From positions 1 through 64,000 of the forward strand of contig NZ_PHKV01000012.1 of the NCBI RefSeq assembly GCF_002846205.1: a stretch of 64,000 nucleotides of DNA. The letters run 5' to 3'. A model generated the notes under the pieces. It was given only the letters and a program-made list of their open reading frames with translations, was not told the DNA's origin and did no database searches. Both the position numbers and the translations under genes were made by a program. This document shows, piece by piece, positions 15,763 to 25,572 of this stretch (position 1 is the stretch's first letter; the number at the start of each line of letters is the position of its first letter). Source of the stretch: Xanthomonas prunicola (GTDB lineage Bacteria; Pseudomonadota; Gammaproteobacteria; Xanthomonadales; Xanthomonadaceae).

Positions 15763-17592
15763 TCAGCTACGCAGCGTGCGCGCAGAGCTCGGTTTGCTCC
15801 CCGACTTTTTGGCGGCGACCTTGCGTGCCGTTGTACTGCTCACGCGCTTGGCCACAACTTTTGCGACTTGTTTGCTTGCGCCTTTAGTGACGGCCTTTCT
15901 GGCGACCTTCCGGCTCGCGGCTGCTGCACCTTCAGTAGATGCGGCAGCAACCGCCGGCGTGCGCCTGGCTGGCGCCTTGCCTGTCTTCTTTGCAACTTTC
16001 CTGGCGGCTTTCTTCACCGGCGTTGCAGCACCAGCGCGCGCTTCTGGCGCGCGGCGCGGCGGCGGCTTGCGGCCCGGGGTGAGCGCGCGCCAGGCGTGTC
16101 CGCCGTTCATGGCCAGCAAGGCGTCGGCAGCCGAGGGGCCGGCGCTGCCGGCGGCGTAATTGGGGAAGTCGCTCGGCGGTTGTTTCCATGCATCCAGGAT
16201 CGGCTGCACGATGCGCCACGCGCCTTCCACCATCGCCGCATCCTGGAACAGACCGGCTTCGCCGTTCATGCAGTCCTGCAGCAGGCGTTCGTAGCCCACG
16301 GTGTATTCCTTGGGAAACCAGTCGCGGTAGCGGAAATCCATGCGCACCGGCGCCAGTGCCACTTGTGCGCCTGGGCGTTTGACATCGAACTGCAGCGAGA
16401 TGCCTTCATCCGGCTGGATATGCAGCACCAGCCAGTCAGGGCCGTAGCCGCCCACTTCGGTGCTGCGGAATGGCGCCAGCGGTGCCGGCTTGAAACGGAT
16501 CGCGATCTCGGTGGTGCGCTCGCGCAGGCGCTTGCCGGTGCGCAAGTAAAACGGCACGCCGGCCCAGCGCCAGGTATCCACCTGCAGCTTCATCGCCACA
16601 TAGGTTTCGGTTTCCGAATCTTCCGGCACGGTGTCTTCTTCGCGATAGCCCGGTACCGCGCTACGGCTGACCGCACCGGAGGCGTATTGCCCGCGCACCA
16701 CATCTTCGGGCTTGATCGGGCGTACCGCTTCGATGACTTCGGCGCGACGTCGATGCATCGCCTCGGTGGTGAACGCCGCCGGCGGTTCCATCGCAATCAT
16801 CGCCAGCAACTGGAACAGATGGTTCGGCACCATGTCGCGCAAGCAACCGGTGGGGTCGTAGAAACGCCCGCGCCCTTCCACGCCGATGGTTTCGGCCGCG
16901 GTGATCTGCACATGGTCGATGCGATCGCGATTCCACACCGGCTCGAACAAGCCGTTGGCGAAGCGGAACGCAAGAATATTCTGCACCGTCTCCTTGCCCA
17001 GGAAATGATCGATGCGGAACACCTGATCTTCGTGCAGGACCTTGGCCACAGTGGCATTGAGATGCCTGGCGCTGGGCAGATCGTGGCCGAAAGGTTTTTC
17101 AACGATCACCCGGCGCCAGCCTTCACCCTCGCGTTGCTTGACCAGGCCGGCTTCGCCCAGGTTGAGCAACACCGGTTCGAAGAAACGCGCAGCAGTGGCC
17201 AGATAGAACAGCACATTGCCCTGGGTGCCGTAGCGCTTGTGCAGTTTGTCCAGCAGGCCACCCAACGCCTGATACGCGCCCAGGTCGGTGAAGTCGCCGC
17301 GCAGGTAATGCATGCGCTCGCGCAGCCAATCCCAGGCGCCGGTATCGAATTCGTCGGTCTGGAATTCGGCATCGCGGCTGCTCAGCAGCTGCGTCATCGA
17401 CTGTCCCATGTTGGTCCTCCATGCGCGCTCGCTGATGTCGCCATGGTCCATGCCGACGATGGCGAATTGCTCGCCCAGCGCGCCAGCGCGGCGCAGGTTG
17501 TACAGCGCCGGCATCACCAGGCGCTTGGTCAGATCGCCGCGTGCGCCGAACACCACGATGATGCACGGCGGGGTGGTTGCTTGCTCACTCAT
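15763..17592 (-). CDS. zwf: Glucose-6-phosphate 1-dehydrogenase with lysine/alanine-rich C-terminal tail
   Basis: The enzyme oxidises glucose-6-phosphate to 6-phosphogluconolactone with NAD(P)+, feeding the Entner-Doudoroff and pentose-phosphate routes. Residues 1-507 match the usual enzyme: a GARGDLTKR nucleotide loop (16-24), EKPFG (165-169) and the substrate motif DHFLGKE (195-201). About 102 extra residues follow from 508. They are rich in Lys, Ala, Arg and Ser with repeated KKAARKVAKK-like units, like histone H1 or the AlgP type of DNA-binding protein. Such a tail is not part of the normal family. The start overlaps the stop of the upstream GH15 gene by four bases (ATGA), so translation is probably coupled. 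Confidence 0.95.
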   Translation of the reverse strand: MSEQATTPPCIIVVFGARGDLTKRLVMPALYNLRRAGALGEQFAIVGMDHGDISERAWRTNMGQSMTQLLSSRDAEFQTDEFDTGAWDWLRERMHYLRGDFTDLGAYQALGGLLDKLHKRYGTQGNVLFYLATAARFFEPVLLNLGEAGLVKQREGEGWRRVIVEKPFGHDLPSARHLNATVAKVLHEDQVFRIDHFLGKETVQNILAFRFANGLFEPVWNRDRIDHVQITAAETIGVEGRGRFYDPTGCLRDMVPNHLFQLLAMIAMEPPAAFTTEAMHRRRAEVIEAVRPIKPEDVVRGQYASGAVSRSAVPGYREEDTVPEDSETETYVAMKLQVDTWRWAGVPFYLRTGKRLRERTTEIAIRFKPAPLAPFRSTEVGGYGPDWLVLHIQPDEGISLQFDVKRPGAQVALAPVRMDFRYRDWFPKEYTVGYERLLQDCMNGEAGLFQDAAMVEGAWRIVQPILDAWKQPPSDFPNYAAGSAGPSAADALLAMNGGHAWRALTPGRKPPPRRAPEARAGAATPVKKAARKVAKKTGKAPARRTPAVAAASTEGAAAASRKVARKAVTKGASKQVAKVVAKRVSSTTARKVAAKKSGSKPSSARTLRS

Positions 17593-19388
17593 GGATGCGT
17601 TTCCTTTTCGCCCATACGTCCGTGCAGGCGCAGTGCCGCATTGACCAGGGCCACGTGGGAGTACCCTTGCGGGAAGTTGCCGAGCATGCGTTTGCTGCGC
17701 GGGTCATATTCTTCGGCGAGCAAACCCACGTCGTTGCATAGCCCGAGCAGACGTTCGAGCAATGCGCGCGCCTCATCGGTGCGGCCGATCAACGCAAAGT
17801 TTTCCACCAGCCAGAAACTGCAGGCCAGGAAGGTGCCTTCGCCGGCCGGCAGGCCGTCGGCGCTGTCGTCGGCGCGATAGCGCTCGACCAATCCATCGAT
17901 GGTCAGATCGCGCGCGATCGCATCGGCGGTAGCGGCAATGCGCGGATCGTCCGGCGGCAGAAACCCCACGATGGGGATCAGCAGCAGCGACGCATCCAGC
18001 CGATCCGAGCCATAGCTCTGGACGAAGTGGCCGTCCGGGTGCACGCCTTTTGCCAGCACTTCGGCGTGGATTTCTTCGGCAATGCGGCCCCACCGTGCGC
18101 GTTTTTCAGCGTCTGCATTGGTGATGCCGTCACGCGCGCCGCAGTCGAATGCCAACCATGCCATTACCTTGGAATGCACGAAGTGGCGGCGCTCGTCGCG
18201 GATTTCCCAGATGCCTTCATCAGGTTCGCGCCATAACGTTTCCAGCGTATCCAGGATTTTTTCCAGCAGCGACGCGGACGACCCATCGTCGTCCGACGGC
18301 GGGTCCACACCTTTTTCGCGCGCGTAATGAAAGGCGCCGATCAACTCACCATAGACATCGAGCTGAAACTGATCCACCGCGCCGTTACCGATGCGCACCG
18401 GGCCGGAGTTTTCATAACCGGGCAGCCAGGACGCTTCCCATTCCTGCAAGCGGCGTTCGCCGGCGATGCCGTACAGCGCCTGCAATTGATCCGGCGAACC
18501 GGCGATGGCGCGTTGAACCCAGCCGCGAAAGGCCGCCGCTTCATCACGATAACCGGCCTGCAGCAACGCAATCAGGGTGAACACCGAATCGCGCAGCCAG
18601 CAGTAACGATAATCCCAGTTACGCGTGCCACCCAGATGCTCCGGCAATGAGGCCGTGGGCGCAGCGACGATACCGCCGGTGGGCAGATAACTCAGCCCTT
18701 TCAGCACCACCAGCGAGCGGCGCACCTGCTCGGTCCACGGACCGACATCGGTGCAGCGACGTGCCCAGCCGTGCCAGAACGCGGCGGTACGTTGCAGCGC
18801 CTGTTCCGGGTCGATTTGCGGTGGCGTGGGCTCATGCGATGCGCCATGACTGAGCAGGAACCAGGTGCTTTGGCCGTCGCGCAGCGTGAAGTCCGACTCG
18901 GTGCCCATGTCTTCGCCGTGCAGTTCCTGCGGCGAGCGCAACGCGAGTTGGTCGGGGCCGGCAATGGCGCGGATGCCGCCGTCGATGCCGGTGACCCACG
19001 GCACGGTGCGGCCATAGTTGAAGCGAAAGGTCAGGCGCATGTGCATCGGCACCTCGCCCTGCACGCAGCGCACGATCCGCACCAGATGCTGGTGGTTGTC
19101 GCCTTCGTCGCTGGCGACCATGAAGTCGAACAGCTCCACGGTGCCGGTGTCGGTGGTCATGCGCGTGCACAACACCAGGCTATCGTCTTGGTAGGCGCGT
19201 TCGCTGCGAAAGTCGCCGGATGGCGATAACGCCCATTGCCCGTGCTGCTCATCGCCCAGCAAGGATGCGAAAAACGCATCCGAATCGAATCGTGGCAGAC
19301 ATAGCCAGTCGATGGTGCCGCGGTGGTCGACCAGGGCCGCGCTGTGGCAATTGCCCAGCATGGCGTGGTCCTCGATACGCACGCTCAT
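17589..19388 (-). CDS. Glycoside hydrolase family 15 (glucoamylase/trehalase-like)
   Basis: A 599-residue cytosolic enzyme, since no signal peptide is visible. The N-terminal beta domain begins at residue 1, with LGNCHSAALVDHRGTIDWLCLPRFDS typical of bacterial GH15. The (alpha/alpha)6 catalytic barrel shows TRNWDYRYCWLRD and the end motif EEYDP...LGNFPQGYSHVALV. Family members hydrolyse alpha-glucans or trehalose to glucose. Coupling with zwf (ATGA overlap) suggests the released glucose enters the hexose-phosphate route. The start is the ATG at 19388. A GTG/ATG further upstream is possible, but the family conservation starts at MSVRIEDHAMLGN. Confidence 0.88.
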   Translation of the reverse strand: MSVRIEDHAMLGNCHSAALVDHRGTIDWLCLPRFDSDAFFASLLGDEQHGQWALSPSGDFRSERAYQDDSLVLCTRMTTDTGTVELFDFMVASDEGDNHQHLVRIVRCVQGEVPMHMRLTFRFNYGRTVPWVTGIDGGIRAIAGPDQLALRSPQELHGEDMGTESDFTLRDGQSTWFLLSHGASHEPTPPQIDPEQALQRTAAFWHGWARRCTDVGPWTEQVRRSLVVLKGLSYLPTGGIVAAPTASLPEHLGGTRNWDYRYCWLRDSVFTLIALLQAGYRDEAAAFRGWVQRAIAGSPDQLQALYGIAGERRLQEWEASWLPGYENSGPVRIGNGAVDQFQLDVYGELIGAFHYAREKGVDPPSDDDGSSASLLEKILDTLETLWREPDEGIWEIRDERRHFVHSKVMAWLAFDCGARDGITNADAEKRARWGRIAEEIHAEVLAKGVHPDGHFVQSYGSDRLDASLLLIPIVGFLPPDDPRIAATADAIARDLTIDGLVERYRADDSADGLPAGEGTFLACSFWLVENFALIGRTDEARALLERLLGLCNDVGLLAEEYDPRSKRMLGNFPQGYSHVALVNAALRLHGRMGEKETHP

Positions 19389-19457
19389 CGTAGGGGCGCT
19401 TCCTTCCAACGAAAGAACCTGCAGTCTTGCATGCACGGTGTCGGGATCAGGTTACGA

Positions 19458-19787
19458 CTACGCGGGCAGGCGCAGCAGCGGTGGCACCGTGTGTTCCAGC
19501 CGACGGATCAGCGCCGGATCCATGTACGCGTAGTCGTCGGGAATCTGCAGACAGATCACCCGGCAATGGCGCAGGTGCGCAGCGAAGCGTTTACGCAGCA
19601 GTTGCAGGTGACGACGTTCCATCACCAGCACCACCTGCGCCTCTTGCAGCATTTCCGGGGTGACCTGCACTTCTGCGTCTGCGGCCAACCCTGCCGATTG
19701 CGCCTGCACGCCGGGCCAGTCGGCGAACACGCGCTCGGCGGTGGGGCTGCGCAGGTGGTTGCGGCTGCACACGAACAACACCCGCAA
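19458..19787 (-). CDS. Small protein-tyrosine-phosphatase-like protein (LMW-PTP fold)
   Basis: A 109-residue protein, short compared with usual low-molecular-weight phosphatases (140-160). The N-terminus RVLFVCSRNHLRSPTAE keeps a CX5R loop (Cys7 to Arg13), although the usual CxGNxCRSP is altered (the second cysteine is replaced by Leu). IPDDYAYMDP near residues 82-91 could supply the general-acid aspartate. Activity is plausible but unproven. The likely start is TTG 19787, or GTG 19781. Neither has a strong ribosome-binding site, and the gene lies only 20 bases after the ankyrin gene, so reinitiation is likely. Confidence 0.7.
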   Translation of the reverse strand: MRVLFVCSRNHLRSPTAERVFADWPGVQAQSAGLAADAEVQVTPEMLQEAQVVLVMERRHLQLLRKRFAAHLRHCRVICLQIPDDYAYMDPALIRRLEHTVPPLLRLPA

Positions 19788-19807
19788 CGGTTGCCCGCCG
19801 CGTGGGC

Positions 19808-22800
19808 TCAGCGGCCTTCGCGCAGGAAGCGCGCCATCGAGGAGACGCCCGGTAGCGCCGGTTCGAACTGGCCGGCCACATCGATGAAACCGCGCATGAT
19901 GGCGATCTCACGCGGGGTGCGGTTGAGCGCATCGCGGCGGTCGGCATCGGCGCCGGCCCGCAGCAGGCGCTGCACCAGCAGCGGCAGGCCGTGCAGTGCG
20001 GCCAGATGCAGCGGGCCGAAGCCGCGCTGGTCGGCCACGTCCAGCGACACATCTTCGTCGAGCAGACGTTCGACCCCGGCCAGCACCACTTGCTCGTCGC
20101 AGGCGGTGCCCGGTTCGGCACGTGCGCCCAGCAACAGCAGCAACGGGCTGACCCGGCCACCAGCCAGGCAGTCCGCGTCGGCGCCAGCCAGCAGCAAGGT
20201 GTCCAGCAGAGCCAACAGGCGGTTCTTGTCGCGCGCAGTGAAGCCGTACAACGCGGCGCAATGCAGCGGCGCCAGCCCCTGATTGTCGGTGGCGTGCACG
20301 TCGGCTGCGGCGGTGAGCAGGCGCGCCACGATGTCCGGCAGGCCCAGCGCGCAGGCCAGCATCAGTACGGTCACGCCGCCCGGCAGGCGGTGTTCGATCT
20401 GCGCGCCGGCGTGTAGCAATGCAGCCACGATCTCGGTCTGGCGCATGCTCACGGCCGCCGACAACGGCGTGGCGCCGCTGTTGGCGGCACGCTGCGGATC
20501 GGCGCCGCGGCCGAGCAGATACGTGACCACGCCAAGGTGGCCACCACCAGCGGCACGCAGCAGCGCGGTGCAGCCCTGGGCGTCGACGGCGTCCACCGGC
20601 AGGCCGAGGTCGATCAGGCGACGCACTGCATCGGTATCGCCGGTCATTGCGGCGGCCGGCACATCTGCTTCGCGCAGCGTGCGACGCGGCAGCGACCAGA
20701 TGCGCCAGTCCAGCCAGTCGGCCAGATCACGGCGGCCGATCGACAGCGCCACGCCCAGCGGGGTCTGCCCGTCGGCGGCGCGCGCTTCCGGCGAGGCGCC
20801 CTGTTTGACCAGCAGTTTCAGCGAGGCGTCGCGGCCGAGTGCGGTGGCCAAATGCAGGGCGGTCATGCCGTGACTGTCGCGCGCTTCGCGGTCCACGCCA
20901 TGTTCCAGCAACCAGTGCTGCAGACGCAGCCAGCCCAGCCGCACGGCCAGCGACAACGGCGGATCGCCGGCGGCCGACGGGGCGAACGGGTCGGCGCCGC
21001 GTTCGAGCAATTCCAGCGCGAATTGTTCCAGTCCGCGCGATGCCGCATCGTGCTGCACGCAGGCGCTGAGCAGCCGGGTCAGGCCACCGGCACCTGCCGG
21101 GGAGACGCCATGCCGCAGCAACGCCTGCAGCGCCGGCACTGCCTCCACGCCGCGCGAGAGCAGCGCGAACATCGGCACATCGCCGCAGGCATCGCGCACT
21201 TCGGCATCGGCACCGTGACGCAGGAGCCAGTCGACCGCCTCGGCGTTCAAGGCCAGCTGCGCATCGTGCAGCAGGCCGCCAAGTTCTTCCGGGGCACACA
21301 GCCGCGCCAGCGCAACCAGGCCATCGCGCTGCCCGAACTGCAGGCCTTCACGCAGCAGCACCAGCGGCGGGCGATCTGGAAGGACGGCAACGCCAGGCGT
21401 ATCGCCCTGCGCGTCGCTGACCGCGGCCGGCAACGGGTACGCGGGATCGAGCAGCTGCACGATCGCCCAACGTCCGGCTTCGGCGGCCACATCCACTGCG
21501 CGTCGACCTTGCGCATCGACGCTATCGGCTGGCACCTGCAAATCCAGCAGGCGGCGGATCAACGCCGGCGACACGTTGTCGGCGGCGCAGGCAAGCATCA
21601 ATGCGTTGCGGCCATCGCCATCGATGGCCAGCACATCGGCCTTGCGCGCGATCAGGCGTTCCAGCACCGTGCTGCGCGCCTGCCGCGCGGCATCCAGCCA
21701 CGGTGTGCGGCCGAGCAGATCGCGCGCTTCCAGATTGGCCCCGGCCGACAACAGCGCCTCGACGATGTCGCCGTGGCCGGCCAGTGCAGCTTCGTGCAAG
21801 GCACTGCGGCGCTGGCGGTCGCGGGCATCCACGCGCGCCTTGTGCTTGAGCAGCAATTGCACCCCGGCCGGGTCGTCTTCTTCGGTGCCAGCCGCGGCCA
21901 GCAGCACCGGGGCGCCTCCCTCGGGCTCGGAATGCGCGCCGCGTTCCAGCAGGAATTTGGCCAGCCGCCAGTTGCCGACCTGGCAGGCCATCGCCAGCGG
22001 CGAGTGACCTTCATTGTTAAGCGCGTCGAGCTCTGCGGCAGCATCGCGCAACAGCGCGGCCACGCCCGGGTCGGAACTGCGCACGGCGTGATGCAGGGGG
22101 GTGTTGCCGTCGTTGTCGGTGGAACGCGGGTCGGCACCGTTGGCCAGCAAGGTCATCACCGCATCCGGGCGGCCGTGCCAGCTGTCGCGGGTCGCGGCCA
22201 GCAGCGGGGTCATGCCGCGGTGCGGTTGGTTGACGTCGACGCGCCGCACGATCAACTCGCGCAGCAGGCGCAGATCCGGCAATACCGCCGCCAGCGCCGG
22301 CAGGCTGCGTTGATCGCGCCATTCCGGCAGCGGCAGCGCCTGCGGGTCGGCACCGGCCTCGAGCAATTGCAGCGCGCGATCCACCCGGCCACTGCGCGCG
22401 GCTTCAAAGAGTTCGGGCACCAGCTGATGCTGGGCCACCGGCTCCAGCGGGCGCGGTTCGGCGGCGGCTTCGGAGAAGAAATCGGCGGCCTGCCGTGCCG
22501 GCGGCGCATCGCTGCGCATCGGCGCGGCGGTGCGTTGCAGCAGCAGGTGGGCCGCCGGCAGCAGCACAGCGGCGGCAACCGCCAGCGCCCAGCGTAGGCC
22601 AGCAGACAACCAGCCCGGCCAGGCCAGCACCACGGCCAGGGTGCACATCGCCAGCACCAGTGCGGCTGCCAGCAGGCCGCGCCAGGCATGCAATTCTTGC
22701 GTCGCCAACGCATGCCAGCGCGGCGCCAGCGCACCACCGTCGCGTTCCACCTCGCCCCACAAGGGCCAGGTGCGCCACAACCCGAGCAGGGCGGCGCTGA

Positions 22801-23128
22801 CTGCCACGCTCAACGCCAGCGCGGCAGCCAGGCTGCCGCTGTCGCGCAAGGCGGTCAGCGGCCAGCTGATCAGTGCGGCCAGCGCCAACAGGCCCACGCC
22901 CCACATGGCCAGTAACGGCGGCAGCGCTTGCGCGATGGCGCGCGGTTGGCTCGGCACTGTGCGCGTGCCACGCGCCCACGACACCGCCAGCGCCAAGGCC
23001 GGCTGCGCCAGCCACAGGCTCAGCGCAGCAACCACACCGCCAACGCCACCGAGCAGGCACAACACCACGCCGGCCGCGCCGGCCAGCGCTGCGGCGCGCA
23101 TCCGTGCGCCACGCGCAGGCTCAGTCAT
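19808..23128 (-). CDS. Large ankyrin-repeat membrane protein
   Basis: A 1106-residue protein. The first 200 residues contain about five hydrophobic helices (roughly 12-35, 70-90, 97-118, 147-170, 172-196). From about residue 240 to near the C-terminus there are more than twenty ankyrin-type repeats with [19 protein letters not shown], [20 protein letters not shown] and [24 protein letters not shown] units. The long repeat domain is probably cytoplasmic and binds a protein partner, anchored to the inner membrane. It overlaps ycgL by eight bases upstream and is followed closely by the small phosphatase-like gene. No catalytic domain is visible. Confidence 0.88.
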   Translation of the reverse strand: MTEPARGARMRAAALAGAAGVVLCLLGGVGGVVAALSLWLAQPALALAVSWARGTRTVPSQPRAIAQALPPLLAMWGVGLLALAALISWPLTALRDSGSLAAALALSVAVSAALLGLWRTWPLWGEVERDGGALAPRWHALATQELHAWRGLLAAALVLAMCTLAVVLAWPGWLSAGLRWALAVAAAVLLPAAHLLLQRTAAPMRSDAPPARQAADFFSEAAAEPRPLEPVAQHQLVPELFEAARSGRVDRALQLLEAGADPQALPLPEWRDQRSLPALAAVLPDLRLLRELIVRRVDVNQPHRGMTPLLAATRDSWHGRPDAVMTLLANGADPRSTDNDGNTPLHHAVRSSDPGVAALLRDAAAELDALNNEGHSPLAMACQVGNWRLAKFLLERGAHSEPEGGAPVLLAAAGTEEDDPAGVQLLLKHKARVDARDRQRRSALHEAALAGHGDIVEALLSAGANLEARDLLGRTPWLDAARQARSTVLERLIARKADVLAIDGDGRNALMLACAADNVSPALIRRLLDLQVPADSVDAQGRRAVDVAAEAGRWAIVQLLDPAYPLPAAVSDAQGDTPGVAVLPDRPPLVLLREGLQFGQRDGLVALARLCAPEELGGLLHDAQLALNAEAVDWLLRHGADAEVRDACGDVPMFALLSRGVEAVPALQALLRHGVSPAGAGGLTRLLSACVQHDAASRGLEQFALELLERGADPFAPSAAGDPPLSLAVRLGWLRLQHWLLEHGVDREARDSHGMTALHLATALGRDASLKLLVKQGASPEARAADGQTPLGVALSIGRRDLADWLDWRIWSLPRRTLREADVPAAAMTGDTDAVRRLIDLGLPVDAVDAQGCTALLRAAGGGHLGVVTYLLGRGADPQRAANSGATPLSAAVSMRQTEIVAALLHAGAQIEHRLPGGVTVLMLACALGLPDIVARLLTAAADVHATDNQGLAPLHCAALYGFTARDKNRLLALLDTLLLAGADADCLAGGRVSPLLLLLGARAEPGTACDEQVVLAGVERLLDEDVSLDVADQRGFGPLHLAALHGLPLLVQRLLRAGADADRRDALNRTPREIAIMRGFIDVAGQFEPALPGVSSMARFLREGR

Positions 23129-23381
23129 AGTCGCACTCGCCTGCGAGCACGAGCGTTTTCGGCAATTGCAGATAGAACCCGTGCTTGCCCAGCGCCTCGC
23201 GCACCGTGGCTACGTCGGCCTGGGCCAGCCGGCGCTCGGGCGTCAACGCCACCTCCAGCACGAACGTAAACGGTGCCAGCTGTGCCTGCACGGCAGCAGG
23301 AAGACCGGAGAAATCGTCACGCGTGGCGAGATAGACGAAGGTGTCCTGCTTGCGTTGGCTTTTATAGACGTAGGCGTGCAT
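23121..23381 (-). CDS. ycgL: YcgL domain-containing protein
   Basis: An 86-residue cytosolic protein of the YcgL family, whose biochemical role is not established. The N-terminus [19 protein letters not shown] and the ending KHGFYLQLP match the family core. The length is close to E. coli YcgL (about 108) without its C-terminal extension. The ATG at 23381 fits the family start; the frame extends further upstream only through non-conserved residues. Its last eight bases overlap the start of the ankyrin gene, so the two are translationally linked. Confidence 0.85.
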   Translation of the reverse strand: MHAYVYKSQRKQDTFVYLATRDDFSGLPAAVQAQLAPFTFVLEVALTPERRLAQADVATVREALGKHGFYLQLPKTLVLAGECDYD

Positions 23382-23572
23382 GCGCGCGTGGTCGCGCTCG
23401 AAGAGAGGTGTGTCGCGTCGATTGTGTCGCAATTGCGGCGACGGCGAAAGCGCGACTTGCGCGAAAAATCCCAGCCGCGTCAGCGACATGACTGTGACGT
23501 TCAGTTGCGCTGTCCACAGGGCGGGCGCACGCCATCGATATACTGACCGCACTTTTTGCCAGCCAGACCATC

Positions 23573-24799
23573 GTGAGCCAAGCGCAGCATTCGTCCCAGA
23601 TGGCCCCGGTTGCCGTCACCGCGTTCACTTCCACCACCGCGCTCGGCGCCGGGCTTGCCGCCCAGGCCGCCGCGTTGAACGCCCGCCGCAGCGGCCTGCG
23701 TCGCAACGATTTCGGCCCGCAGCCGCTGCTGCCCTGCTGGGTCGGCCGCGTCGACGGCGTAGAAGCGGTGGTGCTGCCCGATGCCCTGCAAGCGTGGGAT
23801 TGCCGCAACAACCGCCTGGCCTGGCTGGCCCTGCAGCAAGACAGCATGGCGCAAGCGGTGCAGGCTGCCGCGCAGCGATACGGCGCCGAGCGCGTGGCGG
23901 TGATCATCGGCACGTCCACCTCCAGCATCGGCGCCAGCGAAGAGGCCTATACGCGGCTGGTCGAACACGCCGACGGCGCGCGCTTCCCCGAAGATCTGAA
24001 TCGCCCGATCGTGCACACCCCGCATTCGCTGGGCGACTTCGTGCAGCACGCCACCGGCTTGCGGGGTCCGTGCGTCACCGTCGCCACGGCGTGTTCGTCC
24101 AGCGCCAAGGTGTTCGCCCAGGCGGCGCGGCTGATGGATGCCGGGGTCATCGACGCCGCGCTGGTCGGCGGCGTGGACACCTTGTGCGGCAGCGTGCTGT
24201 TTGGCTTCAACTCGCTGCAGGTGGTGGCGCCGGAAATGTGCCAGCCCTTCGACGCACGCCGGGTCGGCCTGAGCCTGGGCGAGGCCGGCGGCTTTGCGCT
24301 GCTCGAACGCCCGGCTGCCGCCCCGGATGCAGCGCTGTGGCTGTACGGCTATGGCGAATCCAGCGACGCGCATCATATGTCGGCACCGCATCCGCAAGGT
24401 CTGGGCGCGCAGTTGGCAATGCGTGGCGCGCTCGACCGCGGCGGTCTGGAGCCGGCTGCGGTGGGCTATCTGAATCTGCACGGCACCGCCACGCCGGCCA
24501 ACGACAGCGTGGAAGCCGCCGCCGTGGCAGCGATCTTCCCCGGCACCTTGCACGCCAGCTCGACCAAGGCCTGGACCGGCCACACCCTGGGCGCGGCCGG
24601 CATCGTTGAATCGGTGATCGCCCTGCTGGCGCTGCGCGACGGCGTGCTGCCGGGCACGCTCAACAGCGAGGTGCCCGACCCGGCCTGCGGCCCGCAGATC
24701 CGCTTTGACAACGCCCATGCCCGGATCGACTACGCCATGAACAACTCTTTCGGCTTTGGCGGCAACAACTGTTCGCTGCTGTTCGGGCGGGCCCGCTGA
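23573..24799 (+). CDS. Beta-ketoacyl-ACP synthase of the xanthomonadin cluster (KS-alpha)
   Basis: A 408-residue condensing enzyme that should extend the polyene on ACP. The FabB/FabF triad is intact: Cys174 in ATACSSSA, His303 in [11 protein letters not shown], and His337 in [13 protein letters not shown]. The glycine-rich end [13 protein letters not shown] is standard. The start is taken at GTG 23573; an ATG 27 bases later (23600) is possible. The TGA overlaps the next gene's ATG by one base. It heads the first plus-strand transcript of the pigment cluster. Aryl-polyene clusters pair an active KS like this with a partner lacking the catalytic cysteine, as here. Confidence 0.92.
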   Translation: MSQAQHSSQMAPVAVTAFTSTTALGAGLAAQAAALNARRSGLRRNDFGPQPLLPCWVGRVDGVEAVVLPDALQAWDCRNNRLAWLALQQDSMAQAVQAAAQRYGAERVAVIIGTSTSSIGASEEAYTRLVEHADGARFPEDLNRPIVHTPHSLGDFVQHATGLRGPCVTVATACSSSAKVFAQAARLMDAGVIDAALVGGVDTLCGSVLFGFNSLQVVAPEMCQPFDARRVGLSLGEAGGFALLERPAAAPDAALWLYGYGESSDAHHMSAPHPQGLGAQLAMRGALDRGGLEPAAVGYLNLHGTATPANDSVEAAAVAAIFPGTLHASSTKAWTGHTLGAAGIVESVIALLALRDGVLPGTLNSEVPDPACGPQIRFDNAHARIDYAMNNSFGFGGNNCSLLFGRAR

Positions 24800-25572
24800 T
24801 GCTGACCGCAACCATCGAAGGCATCGGCTTCTGGACCCAGGGGCTGCCCAACTGGGAGGCTGCCAGCGCATTCGCGCGCGGCGGCGCGCTGCAGGAAACC
24901 CCCGCTCGCCCGGCGCCGCAATTGCTGGCCGCCAACGAACGCCGCCGTGCGCCGGACACCGTGGCGGTGTCGCTGGAAGCGGCGCTGGCCGCCTGCAGCG
25001 CCGCTGGCCGCGACCCGGCCAGCCTGCCGTCCATCTTTACCTCCACCTACGGCGATCTGGCCATCTCCGACTACATGTGCACCACCCTGGCCAGCGACCC
25101 ATTGGCGATCTCGCCGACCAAGTTCCACAACTCGGTGCATAACGCCGCGGCCGGCTACTGGACCATCGGCGCCGGCGCGATGACCCCGGCGACCGCGATG
25201 AGCGCCAGCCTGGGCAGCTTCGCGCAGGGCCTGCTGGAAGCGCTGGTACAACGCGCCGCCGGCGCGGAAGCAGTGCTGCTGGCCAGCTACGACGCCCGCT
25301 CGGTCGGGCCGCTGGGTCGGGTCGCGCCCAGCCAAGGGCTGCTCGGTAGCGCGCTGGTGCTGGGCACGCCCGGCCAGGCCGGCAAGCCGCAGCTGCGCGC
25401 GCAGTTGGAAGACGGTGCGCCCTCGCCTGGCGATGGCGCGCTGGCATGTCACGTCGCCAGCAATGCGATGGCGCCGATGCTGCCGCTGTTCGACCTGCTG
25501 GCCGGCAATGGCCACAGCGTGGCGCTGTATGCCGCCCCGGGCCGGGTATTGCGCGTGGAGATTCAACGATGA
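24799..25572 (+). CDS. Ketosynthase-like chain-length-factor partner (Ketoacyl-synt_2 type)
   Basis: A 257-residue protein with the short N-terminal-like ketosynthase fold of aryl-polyene clusters. FHNSVHNAAAGYW (about residues 112-124) is the hallmark. Where an active KS has cysteine, this has a TAMSASLGSF stretch without Cys, so it is probably non-catalytic. It likely forms a heterodimer with the preceding KS to set polyene length. It is linked to both neighbours: TGATG with the KS and ATGA with the glycosyltransferase. Confidence 0.82.
   Translation: MLTATIEGIGFWTQGLPNWEAASAFARGGALQETPARPAPQLLAANERRRAPDTVAVSLEAALAACSAAGRDPASLPSIFTSTYGDLAISDYMCTTLASDPLAISPTKFHNSVHNAAAGYWTIGAGAMTPATAMSASLGSFAQGLLEALVQRAAGAEAVLLASYDARSVGPLGRVAPSQGLLGSALVLGTPGQAGKPQLRAQLEDGAPSPGDGALACHVASNAMAPMLPLFDLLAGNGHSVALYAAPGRVLRVEIQR

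Noticed and set aside
15868-17880. A 670-codon plus-strand frame opposite zwf
   Set aside because: Same reasons: it is antisense to a confident gene and has no domain.
25446-25568. Upstream extension of the glycosyltransferase frame
   Set aside because: It lies inside the preceding gene; the ATGA junction at 25569 fits the operon pattern and family start.
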